Virus record (IMG/VR): IMGVR_UViG_3300005466_000065
Span: 1-26,081 of that record
Strand: one strand, 5' to 3'
Length of the DNA: 26,081 nt
DNA from: a virus
Shown here one piece after another: positions 22,639 to 26,081 of this stretch. A program made the translations under genes and the position numbers. The notes below the pieces were generated by a model. That model was not told where the DNA came from. It saw only the letters and a list, made by a program, of their open reading frames with translations, and searched no databases. The number at the start of each line of letters is the position of its first letter. The first letter of the stretch is position 1.

Positions 22639-24281
22639 GCCTACTCGATGAATTGGAGGCCGAGGTCAAGGAGGAGCGCCCGGCCTTCCTGACGAAGAAC
22701 CCGAAGATGTCGCTCGACGACATCGAGGCCGAGGTGAAGTCGGCCCCCGCGCCAAAGGAGACGCGGCCGTTCCCAGACGTCAAAGGCGAGATGGAGGGGC
22801 TGAAGCGAGACTATGAAGCGGCGGCGAAGCCGAGCCGCCTGGACGCGGCATTCGAAGGGATCGCTCAGGGCGCGTCCCTTGGGTTCGGCGACGAGCTCAC
22901 GGCCGCCACCGGTCGCCTTGGCGATCTCGTAACCGGCAAGGAGGGCCCCTCCTACACGGAGCGCCGCGACGCCATCCGCGCGTACATGAACCGGGCGCGC
23001 AGCGACCACCCATGGGCCTTCGGCGGCGGTGAGCTCGCAGGAGGCACCGCGGTGACGGCGGCCATCCCCGGCCTCGGCCCAGCGGCGGGCGCGGGATGGC
23101 GCGGCGTCGCGCTCGCGGGCGCAAAGCAGGGCGCGGTTTCCGGCGTTGGCAACAGCAACGCCGACCTGACGAAAGGCGAGGTGCTGCCGCTCGCGCGCGA
23201 CGCCGCGGTAAGCGCCGGCGCCAACGCGCTGATCGGCGGCGCCATCGGCAAGGTCATTCGCAAGGCCCCGGAGCGGGTTGACGACCGGCTCCTGCGCAAC
23301 ATCTCCCGCGGCGAGGCCGGGGGCGCGGCGAAGGACAAGCTCTACAAGAACCTCGTGGCGAAGGCCGGGGACGAGGTGTCCGAACTGAACGACACCCTGT
23401 CTCGCTTCCCGGGCGTGAAGCAAGCCCTGGCCACGAGCTCGGCTGCGAATCCCACGAAGGCCGCCAGGGTTGCGACGGCCGTGGTCAAGGACATCGGCGA
23501 GAGGCTGGACCCCATCTACGAGGCGATCGACAAGGGCCCCGCCGTCCCGAAGGCCGTCGATCTGCAGAACGCTCTGATCGAGCTGCGCCAGGGCCTGGTG
23601 AGTGCCGGGAAGACCGCCCAGGCGGACGCCGTCGAGACCTTCGAACGCCACATCGCCAAGCACTTCGGCGACGGAGACGCGGTCCTCGACGCCGCCACGA
23701 TCCCGGCATCGAGCCTGCGCAACATGAAGCGCACCGTGGGCGAGGTCGCCTTTAAGGACCTCTCGGCCGCGTCCACCCCTGACGCCGTGCAGGCGAAGCG
23801 CGCTATCTATGGCGCCCTCGACGACGCCATCAACCAGGCCGGCGCCAACACGCCCGGCGTGGATATTGCGAAGCTGGCCCGGCTGAACAAGGACGCGAGC
23901 ACCATGATCGCGGTGCGCGACACCCTGGCCGATCGGAGCACGAAGGCCCTCGCAGGCAGGACGAGCCTCTACCAGAACCTGCTGCGCTCGGGCGTCATGG
24001 GGGCCGCTGCCGGCAACATTATGGGCTCGGGCGGCGGCGGCGTGGGGACCGCCGCGGCCGCGCTGGCGGCGCCGTCCGTTATCAAGGGCGCCGCCCAGGT
24101 CGGCCGGCGCGTGGACTACCGGCTGGCCCAGCTCGTGCGCGCCGCCCGCGCCGGGAGCAAGCCTGCCCAGCTCGGGCAGATGGCGCTTGAACTCGGCATG
24201 TCCCGCGCCGCCGCCGAGGCTATCGCAGAGAAGGGTCCGGGCGTATTCGAACAAATATTCGGTAAGTCAGACGCTCGCTGA
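22635..24281 (+). CDS. Putative internal virion / ejection protein
   Basis: This is a 548-residue product, GTG start coupled to the previous stop. The N-terminus has two copies of a short acidic motif (LLDELEAEVK at 3-12 and SLDDIEAEVK at 26-35). Residues 71-90 hold AFEGIAQGASLGFGDELTA, followed by YTERRDAIRAYMNRARSDHP and GGGELAGG, a combination common in virion-associated proteins of podoviruses. A Gly/Ala-rich hydrophobic zone (about 130-220) may be membrane-active. The rest is helical. The final codons (F-E-Q-I-F-G-K) are encoded by dispersed site copy 8, and the end overlaps the convergent gene by 15 bases. Confidence 0.6.
   Translation: MSLLDELEAEVKEERPAFLTKNPKMSLDDIEAEVKSAPAPKETRPFPDVKGEMEGLKRDYEAAAKPSRLDAAFEGIAQGASLGFGDELTAATGRLGDLVTGKEGPSYTERRDAIRAYMNRARSDHPWAFGGGELAGGTAVTAAIPGLGPAAGAGWRGVALAGAKQGAVSGVGNSNADLTKGEVLPLARDAAVSAGANALIGGAIGKVIRKAPERVDDRLLRNISRGEAGGAAKDKLYKNLVAKAGDEVSELNDTLSRFPGVKQALATSSAANPTKAARVATAVVKDIGERLDPIYEAIDKGPAVPKAVDLQNALIELRQGLVSAGKTAQADAVETFERHIAKHFGDGDAVLDAATIPASSLRNMKRTVGEVAFKDLSAASTPDAVQAKRAIYGALDDAINQAGANTPGVDIAKLARLNKDASTMIAVRDTLADRSTKALAGRTSLYQNLLRSGVMGAAAGNIMGSGGGGVGTAAAALAAPSVIKGAAQVGRRVDYRLAQLVRAARAGSKPAQLGQMALELGMSRAAAEAIAEKGPGVFEQIFGKSDAR
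24244..24268 (+). repeat. Dispersed palindromic site, copy 8 (between convergent genes)
   Basis: TATTCGAA, core CAAATA (24252-24257), TTCGGTAAGTC. The complete right arm matches copies 1 and 4. It lies in the last codons of the plus-strand gene and beside the stop of the minus-strand gene. Confidence 0.86.
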
Positions 24282-25082
24282 GGCCGTGGCCTCGTTCGCC
24301 ATGTCCTTCTCTTGGCTGTGCGAGCGCACGGGCTGGCCGGCCGCGGCGGCCGCCTGCTGCTGGGCGAAGAGCGCCTGCAGCGCCTGGCCCAGCTCGGCGT
24401 TCGTGTTCTCCTGGCGGGTGAGCACGCGCAGCAGGATCTCCTTGCGGTGGGTGAGCCGGTATTTGGGGTCGACCGTCTTGCGGCGGGCGAGCTGCTGTTG
24501 GGCGATGGGCCACAGGGTGCCGTAGACGGCGGGGTAGAGGTCGGCGAAGGCGGTCACCTGGTCGCGGGACAGGGCGAACTCGTTCAGGTCGTCGAGGACG
24601 GACATGGGGTCGCACGCGACCACCCACAGGCGCCGGAACCGGGCCACGTCGGATGGCGGGGGCGGCTCGGAGATCGGGCCCGCCAGAGAAGGGCGGATGA
24701 GCCGGGGTACGTGCGCGAGCAGGTAGGCGCGGATCCGCTGGATGACCAGGTTCGCGGCGACGGCGGTGTCCAGGTCCTCGCCGAAGGCGGCCACCTCCCG
24801 CACGACGTTCTCGGGCGTCTGCTCGAGCATGAGCATGCCGGCCACGTGGTCGAAGTCGAAAGGGGGAAGGTCAGCCGCGGGCTCGGGCTCCTCGCGGGTC
24901 AGGAAGCGGTGGATCTTGGAGGCGATGGTCTCGGCGAGCTTGGCTGCCCGGTCGACGTGGTAGCCGTGGACCTTGGTCATCGTCCGATCCACGAACGGCT
25001 CGATCCCGACGGATGCGACGATGGATTCGACGGCCAGCGGGTCGGGACCTGGGGCGGGCATCGGCGGGGCAACGGCGGTCAT
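24267..25082 (-). CDS. Hypothetical helical protein on the minus strand
   Basis: This is a 271-residue product starting at ATG 25082, six bases after the conserved element read on the minus strand. The N-terminus is Pro-rich. Then come an amphipathic segment (RTMTKVHGYHVDRAAKLAETIASKIHRFL), an acidic loop, helices (NLVIQRIRAYLLAHVPRLI) and a late segment (ALYPAVYGTLWPIAQQQLARRKT in two parts, then RLTHRKEILLRVLTRQ). It ends in a Gln/Ala-rich tail. No family is recognised. Third-position G/C preference is high, so it is genuinely coding. Its direction opposes its neighbours, like the nozzle gene. Confidence 0.65.
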   Translation of the reverse strand: MTAVAPPMPAPGPDPLAVESIVASVGIEPFVDRTMTKVHGYHVDRAAKLAETIASKIHRFLTREEPEPAADLPPFDFDHVAGMLMLEQTPENVVREVAAFGEDLDTAVAANLVIQRIRAYLLAHVPRLIRPSLAGPISEPPPPSDVARFRRLWVVACDPMSVLDDLNEFALSRDQVTAFADLYPAVYGTLWPIAQQQLARRKTVDPKYRLTHRKEILLRVLTRQENTNAELGQALQALFAQQQAAAAAGQPVRSHSQEKDMANEATASASV

Positions 25083-25088
25083 ACCAAG

Positions 25089-25101
25089 GCCACCCCGATC
25101 G
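25089..25101 (-). promoter_or_regulatory. Start-associated element (copy f)
   Basis: On the minus strand it reads CGATCGGGGTGGC, then CTTGGT and the ATG at 25082. It shares its central CGATCG with the plus-strand copy, so the two elements are fused head to head. Confidence 0.6.
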
Positions 25102-25108
25102 CCGTGGC
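25096..25108 (+). promoter_or_regulatory. Start-associated element (copy e)
   Basis: CGATCGCCGTGGC, exact consensus, six bases before ATG 25115. No Shine-Dalgarno sequence is present. With copy f it makes the whole 32-base space between two divergent start codons an imperfect palindrome. Confidence 0.72.
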
Positions 25109-25114
25109 TTGGGC

Positions 25115-25501
25115 ATGGCCAGCTCGCGCACCATGAAGATCCTTTCTGCCGGTGACGTGTCGACGCTGCTCGTCAGCAACTGGATCGACCTCAACCGGGT
25201 CAACAAGTGCAGCATCGAGATCCGGGAGACCGGCACGCCGAGCGGCACCATCAGCCTGGAGGGCACGAACCAGCCCAGCTCAAACGAGGGCGTTCCCGAT
25301 CCGAACGTCACCCCGGTCACCCTGGCCGCGGGCGCCATCACCCCCGCGCTGCCGGCGCCCGGCGGCGCCGCGGTGAACTACATCGGCGGCCTGGTCATCC
25401 TGGGCGGGCAGAGCCAGTGCCGGTGGGTGCGGCTGCGCCAGACCGCCGGAGGTGGCGGCGCCGCGACCGTCTGGGTCCACTTCAGCGGGGACGGTTTGTG
25501 A
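25115..25501 (+). CDS. Small beta-type protein, probably structural
   Basis: This is a 128-residue product. ATG 25115 is chosen because the conserved element precedes it by six bases; ATG 25133 (MKILSAGDV) is the alternative, without a clear binding site either. The sequence alternates strands and turns (STLLVSNWIDLNRVNKCSIEI in two parts, GTISLEGTNQP, YIGGLVILGG, WVRLRQTAGG, TVWVHFSGDG), as in small jelly-roll-like virion or decoration proteins that start with a VSNWIPL-type segment. No exact family is assigned. The stop overlaps the next gene by four bases (GTGA). Confidence 0.6.
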   Translation: MASSRTMKILSAGDVSTLLVSNWIDLNRVNKCSIEIRETGTPSGTISLEGTNQPSSNEGVPDPNVTPVTLAAGAITPALPAPGGAAVNYIGGLVILGGQSQCRWVRLRQTAGGGGAATVWVHFSGDGL

Positions 25502-25716
25502 CCGAACAGGCCCGCCACATAGCGATCATCTGCATCGGCGCCGGCGTCGCCATCTTCGGCGCCTGCACGAAGACATGCGAGCACGAGCTGTACGCACTGG
25601 CCGGCATCATCGTGGCGGGAGAGTTCGGCCTCGCTCGATCGACGCCATCCGCCCCGAGCGTTCGGGTCAACGACCATCCCGTGACCATCAACCAGGAGAG
25701 CCGTGGGCCAGGATGA
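25498..25716 (+). CDS. Holin-like small membrane protein
   Basis: This is a 72-residue product with a GTG start overlapping the previous stop. Two hydrophobic segments, about 7-23 (IAIICIGAGVAIFGAC) and 29-45 (LYALAGIIVAGEFGLA), are separated by a short charged loop containing CEHE. A polar tail follows. Size and two helices fit a class II holin, which makes holes in the inner membrane at lysis, and the following small genes could continue a lysis cassette. No endolysin is visible in the window, so the call stays tentative. Confidence 0.45.
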   Translation: MTEQARHIAIICIGAGVAIFGACTKTCEHELYALAGIIVAGEFGLARSTPSAPSVRVNDHPVTINQESRGPG

Positions 25717-25981
25717 GGACTACGCCATCGACCGCACTCCAAGCCTTTGGGACCGCATCTGGCGCGGGCGCAGCAGCAGCCACCGACGAGCCATCACCAA
25801 CGCCGGCGTTCACGCGGCACAATGCGCGGTTGCTCTCGGACAGGCTGCGCGGATCATCGACCAGGTTAAAGGCGACCGTCGAAAGGCTGAAGGCCGCGCG
25901 CTCGCCCTCCAGATTCGCGATCTGGCTGAGGGGATGATGGCTTACGCGGACCACCTTGACGCCGAGTTCGGCGATGGGTGA
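25703..25981 (+). CDS. Small helical hypothetical protein
   Basis: This is a 92-residue product. GTG 25703 has binding site AGGAGA seven bases upstream. It begins with an acidic segment, a WDRIWRGRSSSHRRA basic patch, then a continuous helix (AQCAVALGQAARIIDQVKG, EGRALALQIRDLAEGMMAYADHL). It overlaps the membrane-protein gene by 14 bases and the next gene by 8. No family is recognised. Confidence 0.55.
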   Translation: MGQDEDYAIDRTPSLWDRIWRGRSSSHRRAITNAGVHAAQCAVALGQAARIIDQVKGDRRKAEGRALALQIRDLAEGMMAYADHLDAEFGDG

Positions 25982-26081
25982 CACCGCGCCCGAGCCGGTC
26001 CTCGACGGCGACGCGCTGATCCCGCGTGACTGCGAGATCGAGGCCGACTTCGACCCGCACGAGGCCCCCACCAAGCCGGGC
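25974..26081 (+). CDS. Start of a gene cut by the window end
   Basis: ATG 25974 overlaps the previous stop and the frame is open for 36 codons to the window edge (MGDTAPEPVLDGDALIPRD, then acidic and Pro-rich residues). Coupling by overlap, as in most neighbouring genes, supports it. No function can be read from this fragment. Confidence 0.45.
   Translation, partial: MGDTAPEPVLDGDALIPRDCEIEADFDPHEAPTKPG

Noticed and set aside
1-26081. CRISPR array or insertion sequence
   Set aside because: No regularly spaced direct repeats and no transposase were found; the repeats present are widely spaced single sites.

Overview
The window is a contiguous piece of a tailed-phage (or prophage) genome with very high GC content, strong G/C preference at third codon positions, and tightly packed, mostly rightward genes that often overlap by 1-8 bases. 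The morphogenesis set is that of a short-tailed (podovirus-like) phage: large terminase, portal, scaffold, major capsid protein, an adaptor-like protein and a long tail-nozzle-like protein, with no tape-measure, sheath or tail-tube genes. A Gram-negative host is suggested by two lipoprotein-type signal sequences near 18 kb. High GC fits many proteobacteria or myxobacteria, but the sequence does not name the host.

Layout. Positions 1-1640 hold the end of a replication region: a TOPRIM primase-like gene (probably cut by the window edge), a 32-residue membrane peptide, two Cys-rich small proteins and an HNH-like nuclease. A 301-base gap follows. Positions 1942-4482 carry small DNA-binding-type genes and the large terminase. 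Positions 4473-9979 carry small genes, portal, scaffold and major capsid. Positions 9989-14672 carry accessory head and tail genes: small head proteins, zinc-ribbon proteins, a protein with proline-rich repeats, a BppU-like protein, an adaptor candidate and a glycine-rich tip protein. The nozzle-like gene lies on the minus strand (14694-17831). It is followed by a lipoprotein cargo gene (18016-18528) and four genes for large Ala-rich proteins that are probably ejected or internal virion proteins (18577-24281). A second minus-strand gene (24267-25082) and a run of small genes, including a holin-like two-helix protein, reach the right edge.

The most unusual content is not a gene. (1) A near-palindromic site, GAA-CAAATA-TTC with extended arms (ideal arms GACTTACCGAA and TTCGGTAAGTC), occurs eight times. 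It almost always sits directly after a stop codon and at borders between functional gene blocks or at changes of transcription direction. (2) A 13-base element, consensus CGATCGCCGTGGC, occurs six times, always exactly 6 or 7 bases before a start codon that lacks a normal Shine-Dalgarno sequence, and always at the first gene of a block. In three places the two are paired (site, 8-14 bases, element, 6-7 bases, start). Together they look like a genome-wide control or recombination system of the phage. It resembles in outline the stoperators of mycobacteriophage L5 and the start-associated sequences of cluster K mycobacteriophages, but with unrelated sequences. A host-type sigma-70 promoter (TTGACC, 17 bases, TATCAT) next to a variant site heads the nozzle gene and would give a leaderless message encoding a lipoprotein signal fused in frame to the nozzle.
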